NCBI RefSeq assembly: GCF_035994185.1 | Contig: NZ_CP108538.1 | Span: forward strand, 6,487,501-6,551,500 | Reading direction: 5' to 3' | Length of the DNA: 64,000 nucleotides | Source: Streptomyces sp. NBC_01217 | Lineage (GTDB): Bacteria > Actinomycetota > Actinomycetes > Streptomycetales > Streptomycetaceae | Shown here: one piece after another, positions 27,746 to 36,812 of the stretch | How positions within the stretch are numbered: the stretch's first letter is position 1 | How the letters are laid out: every line of letters starts with the position of its first letter | Translations under genes and position numbers: made by a program | The notes under the pieces: generated by a model | Databases searched by the model: none | What the model saw: only the letters and a program-made list of their open reading frames with translations | What the model was told of the DNA's origin: nothing

Positions 27746-29161
27746 ATGGCAAAGGCACCCGTTCTGACGCCCCAGGCCGAGGACTTTCCCCGCTGGTACC
27801 AGGATCTGATCAACAAGGCCGAACTCGCGGACAACGGTCCGGTGCGCGGCACCATGGTCATCCGGCCGTACGGATACGGCCTGTGGGAGCGGATGCAGCA
27901 GGACATGGATGCCCGTATCAAAAAGGCGGGCGCCCGGAACGCCTACTTCCCGCTCTTCATCCCCCAGTCTTACCTGACACGCGAAGCCGAGCACGTCGAG
28001 GGATTCGCACCGGAGCTCGCGATCGTGACCCACGGCGGCGGAAAAGACCTCGAAGAGCCTGTGGTGGTGCGGCCGACGTCCGAAACGATCATCAATGAGT
28101 ACTTCTCGAAGTGGGTGCAGAGCTACCGGGATCTGCCGCTGCTGATCAACCAGTGGGCGAACGTCGTGCGCTGGGAGATGCGCCCGCGGATCTTTCTCCG
28201 TACGACGGAATTCCTCTGGCAGGAGGGCCACACCGCCCACGCCACCTACGAGGAGGCCAGGGAGTACGCCGCGTACATCCACCGGGACGTCTACGCGGCC
28301 TTCATGACCGACGTGCTGGGCATCGACGTGGTCCTCGGCCGCAAGACCCCGGCCGAGCGGTTCGCCGGGGCCGTCAACACCCTGACGCTGGAAGGGATGA
28401 TGCGGGACGGCAAGGCCCTGCAACTGGGTACGAGCCATGAGCTCGGCACCAATTTCGCCAAGGCCTTCCACACCAGCTACCTCTCCAGGGAGGGCAGGCA
28501 GGAGCTCGTCTGGCAGACCTCGTGGGGCTCCTCGACCCGCATGGTCGGCGGGCTGATCATGGCGCACGGCGACGACAACGGCCTCCGGGTGCCGCCCCGG
28601 CTCGCACCCGTCCAGGCGGTCGTCCTCGCGGTCAAGGGGGACGAAGCGGTGCTGACCGCGGTCCGGGCCATCGGGGAGCGGCTGCGCGCCGCGGGGATCA
28701 GGGCCGAGGTCGACGACCGCACCGACACCCCCTTCGGCCGCCGCGTGGTCGACTGGGAGCTGAAGGGCGTGCCGGTACGGATCGAGGTCGGCCCGCGCGA
28801 TCTGGAGAACGGCACCGCGATGCTGGCCCGGCGCATCCCCGGCGGGAAGGAGCCGGTGGCGGTCGAGGCCCTGCCCGCGATGCTCCCGGCGGTCCTGGAA
28901 CAGGACCAGGCGACGCTGCTGCGCGAGTCCCGGAGCCGGCGGGAGTCCGCCACCAGCGAGGTCGCCTCCGTCGAGGAGGCCGTGGAGGCGGCGGCCGCGG
29001 GCGGCTGGGCACGTATCGCCTGGTCGGCGCTGGGACCGGCGGGGGAGGCCCGGCTCGCGGAGCACGGGGTGTCCGTACGGTGCCTGGTGGCCGAGGACGG
29101 GTCGGTGCCCGACGCGGACGACGCCCCGGGTACTGTCGCCGTGGTGGCCCGCGCCTACTGA
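27746..29161 (+). CDS. proS: Prolyl-tRNA synthetase, archaeal/eukaryotic type
   Basis: A 471-residue class II synthetase of the short archaeal-like (ProS-3) type. Conserved stretches include GTMVIRPYGYGLWERMQ, the VRPTSETIINEYFSKW block, motif 2 RWEMRPRIFLRTTEFLWQEG and later TSWGSSTRMVGGLIMAHGDD (motif 3). The anticodon-binding domain and a C-terminal domain follow. The bacterial-type insertion editing domain is absent. Streptomyces generally also have a bacterial-type ProS elsewhere, so this may be a second enzyme. There is no clear SD before ATG 27746; ATG 27737 is an alternative start. Confidence 0.92.
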   Translation: MAKAPVLTPQAEDFPRWYQDLINKAELADNGPVRGTMVIRPYGYGLWERMQQDMDARIKKAGARNAYFPLFIPQSYLTREAEHVEGFAPELAIVTHGGGKDLEEPVVVRPTSETIINEYFSKWVQSYRDLPLLINQWANVVRWEMRPRIFLRTTEFLWQEGHTAHATYEEAREYAAYIHRDVYAAFMTDVLGIDVVLGRKTPAERFAGAVNTLTLEGMMRDGKALQLGTSHELGTNFAKAFHTSYLSREGRQELVWQTSWGSSTRMVGGLIMAHGDDNGLRVPPRLAPVQAVVLAVKGDEAVLTAVRAIGERLRAAGIRAEVDDRTDTPFGRRVVDWELKGVPVRIEVGPRDLENGTAMLARRIPGGKEPVAVEALPAMLPAVLEQDQATLLRESRSRRESATSEVASVEEAVEAAAAGGWARIAWSALGPAGEARLAEHGVSVRCLVAEDGSVPDADDAPGTVAVVARAY

Positions 29162-29376
29162 CGCGGGGCCGCCCGCCGCTCCGGCATACGGGCCCCGCCT
29201 ACGCGTCCGGGCGTACGGGGCGCTACGTACCACCTTGGTGTGAGCTGTGAGGCTTCTCCGCAGATCTGCGCACCCGCCCTCGTCAGGACGCATCAACGGC
29301 AACTGACTGGTACGTGCAAAATATTTGGGATGGCCCGGAATCGGAACACCGGGGCACTCGCGCTCGTTGTCACGAC

Positions 29377-29970
29377 GTGAGCACGACACCACCTGTACTT
29401 GCCGCAGAGCTGGCGCAGGCGTGGGCCGACATTCAGCGGTACCACCCCGAGCTGCCGGATCTAGCCGCGCCCGAGTCCCTGATCGGAGAGTCCTCGTCCG
29501 CCTGTGGCGCCGAACTCTCCTTCGAGCGACTGCTCCACGAGGCAGTCCATGGCATCGCCGCCGCGCGAGGTGTCCGCGACACCTCGCGGGCCGGCCGCTA
29601 CCACAACCGTCGATTCCTGGCGATCGCCGAGGAGATGGGCCTGGACCATGCCGAGGAGCCACACCCCAGCAGTGGCTTCTCCCTGGTCACGCTCAACCCC
29701 GAGGCCAAGCGCCGCTACCGCCCGACGATCGAGCGGCTGCAGCGCGCCCTCAAGGCGCACACGGTCGCCACCGCCGCCGACACCAAGCGTTCCTTCCGCG
29801 GCCCGGCCGCCCGGCACGGCTCCTCCGGCGGAGGGGTCCGCGTCAAGGCCGTCTGCGACTGCGGACGCAATGTGCGCGTCGTCCCATCGGTCCTGGCCCA
29901 GGCGCCGATCGTCTGCGGTGGCTGCGGAAAGCCGTTCCGTATCCCGGAAGCCGCGGTCGCGGTGGGGTGA
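29377..29970 (+). CDS. SprT-like zincin with C-terminal zinc ribbon
   Basis: A 197-residue protein. An HExxH zinc-protease-like motif occurs in LLHEAVHGIAAARG, followed about 20 residues later by RYHNRRFLAIAEEMGL, the spacing and composition of SprT-type proteins. The C-terminus has four cysteines in CDCG...CGGCGKPF, suggesting a zinc ribbon. SprT-like proteins in other organisms act on DNA-protein adducts; a similar role here is only a guess. GTG 29377 is chosen because conserved-looking sequence starts there. It precedes rpsP by 157 bases. Confidence 0.7.
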   Translation: MSTTPPVLAAELAQAWADIQRYHPELPDLAAPESLIGESSSACGAELSFERLLHEAVHGIAAARGVRDTSRAGRYHNRRFLAIAEEMGLDHAEEPHPSSGFSLVTLNPEAKRRYRPTIERLQRALKAHTVATAADTKRSFRGPAARHGSSGGGVRVKAVCDCGRNVRVVPSVLAQAPIVCGGCGKPFRIPEAAVAVG

Positions 29971-30127
29971 TCCGATGTGGTGTGGCACAATGGCTAGCTG
30001 TACTCGACAGTCGCACAGGACCCCTCTCTCCTCCGGCTGACGCGTCCATCGGGCACCCGAGTACCACAACCCCACGTGGCATCTTCGTTGTGCCCAACCA
30101 CGTCATAGACCAGGAGACACCACTTCC

Positions 30128-30571
30128 GTGGCAGTCAAGATCAAGCTGAAGCGTCTGGGCAAGATCCGTTCGCCTCACTACCGCATCGTCGTCGCCGACT
30201 CCCGTACCCGCCGTGACGGCCGGGCCATCGAGGAGATCGGCCTGTACCACCCGGTGCAGAACCCCTCGCGCATCGAGGTCAACTCGGAGCGTGCGCAGTA
30301 CTGGCTGTCCGTCGGCGCCCAGCCGACCGAGCCGGTTCTCGCGATCCTGAAGCTCACCGGTGACTGGCAGGCCCACAAGGGTCTCCCGGCCCCCGCGCCG
30401 CTGCTGCAGCCGGAGCCCAAGGCCGACAAGCGCGCCCTGTTCGAGGCCCTGGCCAAGGACACCGGCGAGGAGTCCAAGGGCGAGGCCATCACGCAGAAGG
30501 CGAAGAAGTCCGACAAGAAGGCGGACGAGGCTGCTGACGCTGCCGCGCCCGCCGAGTCGACCGAGGCCTGA
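30128..30571 (+). CDS. rpsP: 30S ribosomal protein S16
   Basis: A 147-residue S16 with [20 protein letters not shown] at the start and the standard core to about residue 85. The C-terminus is extended by a Lys/Ala/Glu-rich tail, common in Streptomyces. GTG 30128 has AGGAGA about twelve bases upstream. It is the first gene of rpsP-khpA-rimM-trmD-rplS. The 157-bp leader (29971-30127) should hold its promoter; no firm -10/-35 pair was identified. Confidence 0.97.
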   Translation: MAVKIKLKRLGKIRSPHYRIVVADSRTRRDGRAIEEIGLYHPVQNPSRIEVNSERAQYWLSVGAQPTEPVLAILKLTGDWQAHKGLPAPAPLLQPEPKADKRALFEALAKDTGEESKGEAITQKAKKSDKKADEAADAAAPAESTEA

Positions 30572-30573
30572 GC

Positions 30574-30813
30574 ATGCTCGAGGAGGCTCTCGAGCACCTC
30601 GTGAAGGGCATCGTCGACAACCCCGACGATGTGCAGGTCGCCTCGCGCAACCTGCGCCGTGGTCGCGTTCTCGAGGTCCGGGTCCACCCCGACGACCTCG
30701 GTAAGGTGATCGGCCGCAACGGCCGCACCGCACGCGCACTGCGTACCGTCGTGGGCGCCATCGGCGGCCGTGGCATCCGCGTCGACCTCGTCGATGTGGA
30801 TCAGGTTCGCTGA
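30574..30813 (+). CDS. khpA: KH-domain RNA-binding protein KhpA
   Basis: A 79-residue protein with one KH domain; the GxxG loop is in GKVIGRNGRTARALRT. It is conserved between rpsP and rimM in Gram-positive bacteria. In other species KhpA pairs with KhpB to bind many RNAs. It begins two bases after rpsP ends, indicating coupling. Confidence 0.93.
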   Translation: MLEEALEHLVKGIVDNPDDVQVASRNLRRGRVLEVRVHPDDLGKVIGRNGRTARALRTVVGAIGGRGIRVDLVDVDQVR

Positions 30814-30830
30814 CAGAGTTGAACACCGGC

Positions 30831-30867
30831 ACGGGCCGGGGAGGGCCATGCGCCCGCCCCGGCCCGT
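30831..30867 (+). terminator. Hairpin between khpA and rimM
   Basis: An 11-bp perfect GC stem (30831-30841 with 30857-30867) with a 15-base loop but no T tract. It lies inside an operon, so it may pause or partly terminate transcription, or mark processing. Confidence 0.5.
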
Positions 30868-30892
30868 CGTCGTATGACAGGAGAGACACAAG

Positions 30893-31477
30893 GTGCAGTT
30901 GGTAGTCGCGCGGATCGGCCGTGCCCATGGCATCAAGGGCGAGGTCACCGTCGAGGTGCGTACGGACGAGCCGGAGCTGCGGCTCGCGCCCGGGGCCGTA
31001 CTCGCCACCGAACCGGCCACCGCCGGTCCGCTGACGATCGAGACCGGCCGGGTGCACAGCGGGCGGCTGCTGCTCCGCTTCGAGGGTGTACGCGACCGCA
31101 CGGCTGCCGAGGCCCTGCGCAACACGCTCCTGATCGCCGAGGTCGACCCGGCGGAACTCCCCGAGGACCCCGAGGAGTTCTACGACCATCAGCTCATGGA
31201 CCTCGACGTGGTCCTCGTGGACGGCACCGAGATCGGCCGGATCACCGAGATCACGCACCTGCCGTCGCAGGACCTCTTCATCGTCGAGCGGCCGGACGGC
31301 AGCGAGGTGATGATCCCGTTCGTCGAGGAGATCGTCACCGAGATCGATCTCGACGAGCAGCGCGCGGTGATCACCCCGCCGCCCGGCCTGATCGACGGGA
31401 GCCAGGCCGTGATCGCCTCCTCGCGCGACGAAGAGGGCGACGGGGACGAGGCGGCCGAGTCCGGGAAGGACGCCTGA
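30893..31477 (+). CDS. rimM: 16S rRNA processing protein RimM
   Basis: A 194-residue ribosome maturation factor for the 30S head. The N-terminal RimM domain begins [20 protein letters not shown]. The PRC-barrel half follows with [20 protein letters not shown] and [17 protein letters not shown] 30893 has AGGAGAG upstream. Its stop overlaps the trmD start (TGATG). The C-terminal tail is acidic. Confidence 0.95.
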   Translation: MQLVVARIGRAHGIKGEVTVEVRTDEPELRLAPGAVLATEPATAGPLTIETGRVHSGRLLLRFEGVRDRTAAEALRNTLLIAEVDPAELPEDPEEFYDHQLMDLDVVLVDGTEIGRITEITHLPSQDLFIVERPDGSEVMIPFVEEIVTEIDLDEQRAVITPPPGLIDGSQAVIASSRDEEGDGDEAAESGKDA

Positions 31478-32298
31478 TGCGCCTCGACGTCGTCACGATC
31501 TTCCCGGAGTACCTGGAACCGCTGAACGTCTCGCTCGTCGGCAAGGCCCGCGCGCGCGGCCGCCTCGATGTGCATGTTCACGACCTGCGGGACTGGACGT
31601 ACGACCGGCACAACACGGTCGACGACACCCCCTACGGTGGCGGTCCCGGCATGGTCATGAAGACCGAGCCATGGGGCGAGGCGCTGGACGACGCGCTGGC
31701 GGGCGGGTACGAGGCCGGGGCGCACTCCCCGGTGCTGGTGGTGCCCACACCCAGCGGCCGTCCGTTCACCCAGGAGCTCGCCGTCGAACTCTCCGAGCGG
31801 CCGTGGCTGATCTTCACACCGGCCCGCTACGAGGGCATCGACCGGCGGGTCATGGACGAGTACACGACCCGCATGCCGGTCGTCGAGGTCTCCATCGGGG
31901 ACTACGTGCTGGCCGGCGGGGAAGCCGCGGTGCTGGTGATCACCGAGGCGGTGGCCCGGCTGCTGCCCGGCGTGCTCGGCAACGCCGAATCGCACCGGGA
32001 CGACTCCTTCGCCCCCGGCGAGATGGCCAATCTGCTGGAGGGGCCCGTCTACACCAAGCCGCCCGAGTGGCGCGGCAGGGGCATCCCTGACGTCCTGCTG
32101 AGCGGTCACCACGGGAAGATCGCACGCTGGCGGCGGGACGAGGCCTTCCGCCGCACCGCGCTCAACCGGCCCGATCTCATCGAACGCTGCGAGGCGAGCG
32201 CCTTCGACAAGAAGGACCGTGAGATCCTCTCCATCCTCGGCTGGTCGCCGGAGCCCGGCGGCCGATTTTGGCGCAGGCCCGAGACCGTGGAAGAATAG
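31477..32298 (+). CDS. trmD: tRNA (guanine37-N1)-methyltransferase TrmD
   Basis: A 273-residue SPOUT methyltransferase making m1G37, which guards the reading frame. The trefoil-knot motifs are visible: DDTPYGGGPGMVMK near residue 50, then TPARYEGIDRRVMDEY and VSIGDYVLAGGEAAVLVI. The C-terminal helical domain includes LLSGHHGKIARWRRDEA. It begins by overlapping rimM by one base. A 127-base leader separates it from rplS. Confidence 0.96.
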   Translation: MRLDVVTIFPEYLEPLNVSLVGKARARGRLDVHVHDLRDWTYDRHNTVDDTPYGGGPGMVMKTEPWGEALDDALAGGYEAGAHSPVLVVPTPSGRPFTQELAVELSERPWLIFTPARYEGIDRRVMDEYTTRMPVVEVSIGDYVLAGGEAAVLVITEAVARLLPGVLGNAESHRDDSFAPGEMANLLEGPVYTKPPEWRGRGIPDVLLSGHHGKIARWRRDEAFRRTALNRPDLIERCEASAFDKKDREILSILGWSPEPGGRFWRRPETVEE

Positions 32299-32425
32299 GC
32301 CGCTGCTGTACGTCCGGCGTGCGCCCCTGCCACAGGGGGAACGACGCCCGCCCGACGCGATCAGCACCCCATCTCTCACTATCTCCCGCCGATGACCTGT
32401 GGCATCGGCGAAGAAAGCAGACAAC

Positions 32426-32776
32426 ATGGCTTCCCTGCTCGATGGCGTCAACGCCGCATCGCTGCGCACCGACGTCCCGGCGTTCCGCCCCGGTGACACC
32501 GTCAACGTCCACGTCCGAGTGATCGAGGGCAACCGCTCCCGTATCCAGCAGTTCAAGGGCATTGTCATCCGTCGCCAGGGTTCGGGCGTCAGCGAGACCT
32601 TCACGGTCCGCAAGGTCTCCTTCAGCGTCGGCGTCGAGCGCACCTTCCCGGTGCACAGCCCGATCTTCGAGAAGATCGAGCTCGTCACCCGTGGTGACGT
32701 CCGCCGCGCCAAGCTGTACTTCCTCCGTGAGCTGCGCGGCAAGGCCGCGAAGATCAAGGAGAAGCGCGACAGGTGA
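32426..32776 (+). CDS. rplS: 50S ribosomal protein L19
   Basis: A 116-residue L19 with [20 protein letters not shown] and the C-terminal [23 protein letters not shown] 32426 is chosen because L19 usually begins within a few residues of [13 protein letters not shown]; an in-frame GTG at 32399 would add nine residues. It is the last gene of the rpsP operon and lies 45 bases before the first signal peptidase gene. Confidence 0.96.
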   Translation: MASLLDGVNAASLRTDVPAFRPGDTVNVHVRVIEGNRSRIQQFKGIVIRRQGSGVSETFTVRKVSFSVGVERTFPVHSPIFEKIELVTRGDVRRAKLYFLRELRGKAAKIKEKRDR

Positions 32777-32821
32777 GCTGACTCCCAGGTCCACAGGACG
32801 GCCGGATAAGCTCTGGCCCCG

Positions 32822-33592
32822 ATGGACACGGAAGCCAAGCACTCGGAGCGCGACCGCTCCTTCGCACCCGCAGCAGGGTCGGAGGAGGGGCCGCGCTCCT
32901 CGCGTATCCCGAACCGGTTGACCGCCTCGCTCTCGTGGCGGCGCACCGCCGCGCTCGGGGCCGTCTGCTCGGTCTTCGTGCTGCTTCTCAGCCATTTCGT
33001 GGTGCAGCCCTTCCTGATTCCCAGCGGCTCGATGGAACCCACGCTGCGGGTGGGGGACCGGGTGCTCGTCAACAAACTGGCGTACCGTTTCGGCTCGGTA
33101 CCGCAGCGCGGCGATGTGGTGGTCTTCGACGGCACCGGATCGTTCGTGCAGGAAGCTCCCCAGGAGAATCCCGTCACCGGGCTGCTGCGCGGTGTGGCGG
33201 CGTCCCTAGGGCTGGCGGAGCCCGCCGAGACCGACTACGTGAAGCGGGTGGTGGGCGTGGGAGGCGACCGGGTGCTCTGCTGCGACAAGCGCGGAAGGGT
33301 CGAGGTGAACGGCCGGGCGGTCGACGAGAGCTATCTGTATCCGGGGGACGCGCCCTCGCAGGTGCGCTTCGACATCATCGTCCCCGCGGGCACGCTGTGG
33401 ATGATGGGCGACCACCGCGGCAACTCGCGCGATTCACGCGACCACCTGGGAGAGCCGGGCGGCGGCATGGTCCCGGTGGACATGGTGATCGGCAGGGTGG
33501 ACTGGATCGGCTGGCCGCCCGGACGGCTCGGCTCGCTGCCGGACGGCGGCGCCCTCGCCGGCGCACGCGCGCCGGGCGGGCCCCATGGGTAA
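32822..33592 (+). CDS. sipW: Type I signal peptidase, SipW-like
   Basis: A 256-residue signal peptidase. One N-terminal membrane helix (about 42-60) is followed by box B PSGSMEPTLR with nucleophile Ser70. The catalytic Lys141 lies in YVKRVVGVGGD, and box E is GDHRGNSRDSR. The C-terminus is hydrophilic, so it has no second anchor. In S. lividans four such genes are clustered, and from memory SipW is the one without a C-terminal membrane segment, which matches. It removes signal peptides of Sec and Tat exports. It overlaps the next gene by eight bases. Confidence 0.9.
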   Translation: MDTEAKHSERDRSFAPAAGSEEGPRSSRIPNRLTASLSWRRTAALGAVCSVFVLLLSHFVVQPFLIPSGSMEPTLRVGDRVLVNKLAYRFGSVPQRGDVVVFDGTGSFVQEAPQENPVTGLLRGVAASLGLAEPAETDYVKRVVGVGGDRVLCCDKRGRVEVNGRAVDESYLYPGDAPSQVRFDIIVPAGTLWMMGDHRGNSRDSRDHLGEPGGGMVPVDMVIGRVDWIGWPPGRLGSLPDGGALAGARAPGGPHG

Positions 33593-34661
33593 CCGCGGGC
33601 GGCGGCGGGGCGGGGCCGACGCGGAGATACCGCTGCCGACCGGCAGCCGGCCGACGGTCTCGCGCTCGTTGCCGACCAGGGCGGAGCGGCGCAAGCTGGC
33701 CCGCAGGGTCAAGCGGCGGCGACGCAGTTCGGCCGTGCGGGAGATCCCGCTCCTGATCATGGTGGCGCTGCTGATCGCGCTGGTGCTCAAGACCTTCCTG
33801 GTGCAGGCCTTCGTGATCCCGTCGGGATCGATGGAGCAGACCATCCGGGTCGGTGACCGGGTGCTCGTGGACAAGCTGACGCCCTGGTTCGGATCCAGAC
33901 CGCAGCGCGGCGACGTCGTCGTCTTCAAGGACCCGGGCCACTGGCTGAAGCAGGAGAACGTCGGCGAGAAGGACTCGCCCGTCGTCGTCAAACAGGTGAA
34001 GGAGGCGCTGACCTTCATCGGGCTGCTGCCGTCCGACGACGAGCAGGATCTGATCAAGCGGGTCATCGGGGTCGGCGGCGACACGGTGAAGTGCTGCGAC
34101 AAGGACGGCCGGATCACCGTCAACGGCGTACCCCTCGACGAGCCCTATCTGCATCCCGGCAATCCGCCCTCCCTCATCAAATTCGAGGTAAAGGTTCCGG
34201 CCGGCCGGGTCTTCGTGATGGGTGACCATCGGTCCAATTCAGCCGATTCGCGCTATCACCTGGACGAGCCCGATCACGGCACGGTTTCCGAGGACGAGGT
34301 CGTGGGACGGGCCGTGTGGATCGCCTGGCCCTTCGGCCACTGGAGAAAACTGGAGGAACCGGCGACTTTCGGATCGGTCACCAACGCGCGCGCCGGGTCG
34401 CCTGCTGCGTCGGGCTCGTCGAATAGTGTGTCGTACCAGGATCCCAATGGAATGATCCCTCTCCCGACCCCTGCGGAACTCCCGCTCGTTATGGGAGTGG
34501 TGGGCCTGCACCGGCTAGGGCGCAGGCGGTGGCACGGAGTAAGGAGTGGATGTGGGGGATTTGGCGGTCGGCGCACGATCCGGACACGACGAACCCGAAG
34601 ACCGGCCGGACAATCCGGAGGACACCGAGTCCGCCGGGACGGCAGACCGCACGGAGGGTGA
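33585..34661 (+). CDS. sipX: Type I signal peptidase, SipX-like
   Basis: A 358-residue signal peptidase. A very basic N-terminus (RRKLARRVKRRRRSS) precedes a helix at about 54-72. Ser82 is in PSGSMEQTIR and Lys158 in LIKRVIGVGGD; GDHRSNSADSR is box E. A weak hydrophobic stretch (PLVMGVVGLHRLG) near residue 305 may be a C-terminal anchor. The last 36 codons are Arg/Gly-rich and overlap the sipY start by 110 bases in another frame, so the true end of the functional protein is uncertain. Confidence 0.87.
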   Translation: MGNRGRRRGGADAEIPLPTGSRPTVSRSLPTRAERRKLARRVKRRRRSSAVREIPLLIMVALLIALVLKTFLVQAFVIPSGSMEQTIRVGDRVLVDKLTPWFGSRPQRGDVVVFKDPGHWLKQENVGEKDSPVVVKQVKEALTFIGLLPSDDEQDLIKRVIGVGGDTVKCCDKDGRITVNGVPLDEPYLHPGNPPSLIKFEVKVPAGRVFVMGDHRSNSADSRYHLDEPDHGTVSEDEVVGRAVWIAWPFGHWRKLEEPATFGSVTNARAGSPAASGSSNSVSYQDPNGMIPLPTPAELPLVMGVVGLHRLGRRRWHGVRSGCGGFGGRRTIRTRRTRRPAGQSGGHRVRRDGRPHGG

Positions 34662-35472
34662 CGGGGACTCCGCGAACGGCGGTCGTACGCCCCCGAAGCC
34701 GCGCTCCTTCTGGAAGGAGCTGCCCCTGCTCATCGGCATCGCGCTGGTTCTGGCGCTGCTGATCAAGACGTTCCTGGTGCAGGCGTTCTCGATCCCCTCG
34801 GATTCGATGCAGGACACCCTCCAGCGGGGTGACCGGGTGCTGGTCGACAAACTGACCCCCTGGTTCGGCTCGGAGCCCAAGCGCGGCGAGGTCGTGGTCT
34901 TCCACGACCCGGGCGGCTGGCTGGAGGACACCCAGACGCCCAACCCGAATGTGGTGCAGAAGTTCCTCAGCTTCATCGGGCTGATGCCGTCCGTCGAGGA
35001 GAAGGACCTGATCAAGCGGGTCATCGGGGTCGGTGGCGACACGGTGGAGTGCAAGAAGAACGGCCCGGTCACGGTCAATGGCAAGGCGCTGGACGACCAG
35101 TCGTTCATCTTCCCGGGGAACACCCCCTGCAATGACGAGCCGTTCGGTCCGATCAAGGTGCCCGAGGGCCGGATCTGGGTGATGGGCGACCACCGCCAGA
35201 ACTCCCTCGACTCCCGCTACCACCAGAATCTGCCGGGCAACGGCACGGTCTCCAACGACGAGGTCGTCGGCCGGGCCATCGTCGTGGCGTGGCCGATCAA
35301 CCGCTGGGCGACCCTGCCGATCCCGAAGACCTTCGACCAGCCGGGGATCAACGACCAGTCGGCGCTCAACTCGGCGATGGGACTGGCCCCGGGAGCACTC
35401 GGTGTAGCCGGTGCGCTGCCCCTCGTGTTGTGGCGTCGCAGGAGGCTGACCGCCGGGCGTACCGCCGGGTAG
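34552..35472 (+). CDS. sipY: Type I signal peptidase, SipY-like
   Basis: A protein of about 306 residues. A long acidic N-terminal region of about 50 residues leads to the membrane helix ELPLLIGIALVLALLIKTF. Ser85 lies in PSDSMQDTL, Asp replacing the usual Gly; Lys155 is in LIKRVIGVGGD and box E is GDHRQNSLDSR. A C-terminal helix (GALGVAGALPLVLW) followed by RRRRLTAGR is a second anchor. GTG 34552 is preferred because AAGGAG (34541-34546) is correctly spaced; GTG 34546 is also possible. Confidence 0.88.
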   Translation: MGDLAVGARSGHDEPEDRPDNPEDTESAGTADRTEGDGDSANGGRTPPKPRSFWKELPLLIGIALVLALLIKTFLVQAFSIPSDSMQDTLQRGDRVLVDKLTPWFGSEPKRGEVVVFHDPGGWLEDTQTPNPNVVQKFLSFIGLMPSVEEKDLIKRVIGVGGDTVECKKNGPVTVNGKALDDQSFIFPGNTPCNDEPFGPIKVPEGRIWVMGDHRQNSLDSRYHQNLPGNGTVSNDEVVGRAIVVAWPINRWATLPIPKTFDQPGINDQSALNSAMGLAPGALGVAGALPLVLWRRRRLTAGRTAG

Positions 35473-35523
35473 GGTTCCGACTCGGATCAGCGATTGTCGA
35501 TCTCCGAGGTGGGGGACGCTGGG

Positions 35524-36270
35524 ATGAGTGGAACAGGACGAACGGGTGGCGGCCGCGGCCGGCTCGGCAGCACGCTGTCGGGGCTGGCCGTGGCCGTCGG
35601 CTGTGTGCTCTTCCTCGGCGGGTTCGCCTGGGGGGCCGTGGTGTACAAGCCGTACACCGTGCCGACCGAGTCGATGACGCCGACGGTGCACGCCGGAGAC
35701 CGGGTGCTCGCACAGCGGATCGACGGCAGCGAGGTGCACCGGGGTGACGTGGTGGTCTTCACCGATCCGGGGTGGGGCAACATGCCGATGGTGAAGCGGG
35801 TCGTCGGGATCGGCGGCGACAAGATCGCCTGCTGCGACAAGGGTCGGCTCACCATCAACGGCAAGCCCATTGAGGAACCGTATCTGCAGACCAAGGACCC
35901 CGCCTCGGGGAACGACTTCACCGCGGATGTTCCCGAGGGGCAGCTCTTCCTGCTCGGGGACGAGCGCAGAGACTCGCTGGACTCCAGGGTCCACCTGGAC
36001 GACCCGGGGCAGGGCTCCGTACCCCGCAGCGCGGTGCAGGCCCGGGTGGACGCCGTCGCCTGGCCGCTGGGCGGCATGATCGGGAGGCCGCAGGCCTTCG
36101 CCCCGCTCCCCGGCGGGGTGTCGTCGCCCGGACCGCTGCGGTTGCAGCTCGGGGTCGTGGCGGCGGGCGCGGTGCTCATCCTCCTCGGTGCCGCGTACGG
36201 CCCGATCGCGGCCCGGTCCGCACGCTCGGCACGCGGCAAGCGCGACAAGGTGCCCGCCGGTGTGCACTGA
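35524..36270 (+). CDS. sipZ: Type I signal peptidase, SipZ-like
   Basis: A 248-residue signal peptidase with an N-terminal helix (LAVAVGCVLFLGGFAWGAVV). Ser50 is in PTESMTPTV and Lys91 in MVKRVVGIGGD; box E is GDERRDSLDSR, with Glu where the others have His. A strong C-terminal helix (LQLGVVAAGAVLILLGAA) and basic tail anchor it. As I recall from S. lividans, sipZ begins a separate operon with downstream unrelated genes; here the NUDIX gene overlaps its stop. ATG 35524 is chosen; an earlier in-frame start at 35494 exists. Confidence 0.88.
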   Translation: MSGTGRTGGGRGRLGSTLSGLAVAVGCVLFLGGFAWGAVVYKPYTVPTESMTPTVHAGDRVLAQRIDGSEVHRGDVVVFTDPGWGNMPMVKRVVGIGGDKIACCDKGRLTINGKPIEEPYLQTKDPASGNDFTADVPEGQLFLLGDERRDSLDSRVHLDDPGQGSVPRSAVQARVDAVAWPLGGMIGRPQAFAPLPGGVSSPGPLRLQLGVVAAGAVLILLGAAYGPIAARSARSARGKRDKVPAGVH

Positions 36271-36748
36271 GAAGCGGAAGGTCGCCCGCGTGGTGCTCCT
36301 GGACCCCGACGACCGCATTCTTCTGATGCACGGCTTCGAACCGGAGGACCCGGGGAGCACCTGGTGGTTCACCCCCGGCGGTGGTCTGGAGGGCGATGAG
36401 ACCCGGGAACAGGCCGCGCTGCGCGAGCTCGCCGAGGAGACCGGGATCACCGATGTCGAACTGGGCCCGCTGCTCTGGCAGCGGATGTGTTCGTTCCCGT
36501 TCGACGGGCGCCGCTGGGATCAGGACGAGTGGTACTTCCTGGCGCGTACGACGCAGACCGTCACCGACACCAGCGGGCAGACCGGACTGGAGCAGCGGAG
36601 CGTCACGGGGCTGAGGCGGTGGACCTCCGCCGAACTGTCGGCGGCGCGTGAGACGGTGTACCCGACCAGACTCGCCGAGCTGCTGAGCACACTGCTCGAC
36701 GAGGGTCCTCCGCGTACGCCACTGGTTCTGACCCCCGAAATCGCCTAA
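36260..36748 (+). CDS. NUDIX hydrolase
   Basis: A 162-residue protein with a complete NUDIX box, GGGLEGDETREQAALRELAE continuing ETGI, which coordinates Mg2+ for cleavage of nucleoside diphosphate-linked substrates. The substrate is unknown. GTG 36260 overlaps the sipZ 3' end by eleven bases, pointing to the same transcript. It ends shortly before the DUF2469 gene. Confidence 0.9.
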   Translation: MCTEKRKVARVVLLDPDDRILLMHGFEPEDPGSTWWFTPGGGLEGDETREQAALRELAEETGITDVELGPLLWQRMCSFPFDGRRWDQDEWYFLARTTQTVTDTSGQTGLEQRSVTGLRRWTSAELSAARETVYPTRLAELLSTLLDEGPPRTPLVLTPEIA

Positions 36749-36812
36749 GCGCCCGGGGGCACCGGAGCCTGGCGCACAATGGGGGCACGCACGGCTGAAG
36801 GGGAACATGCCA

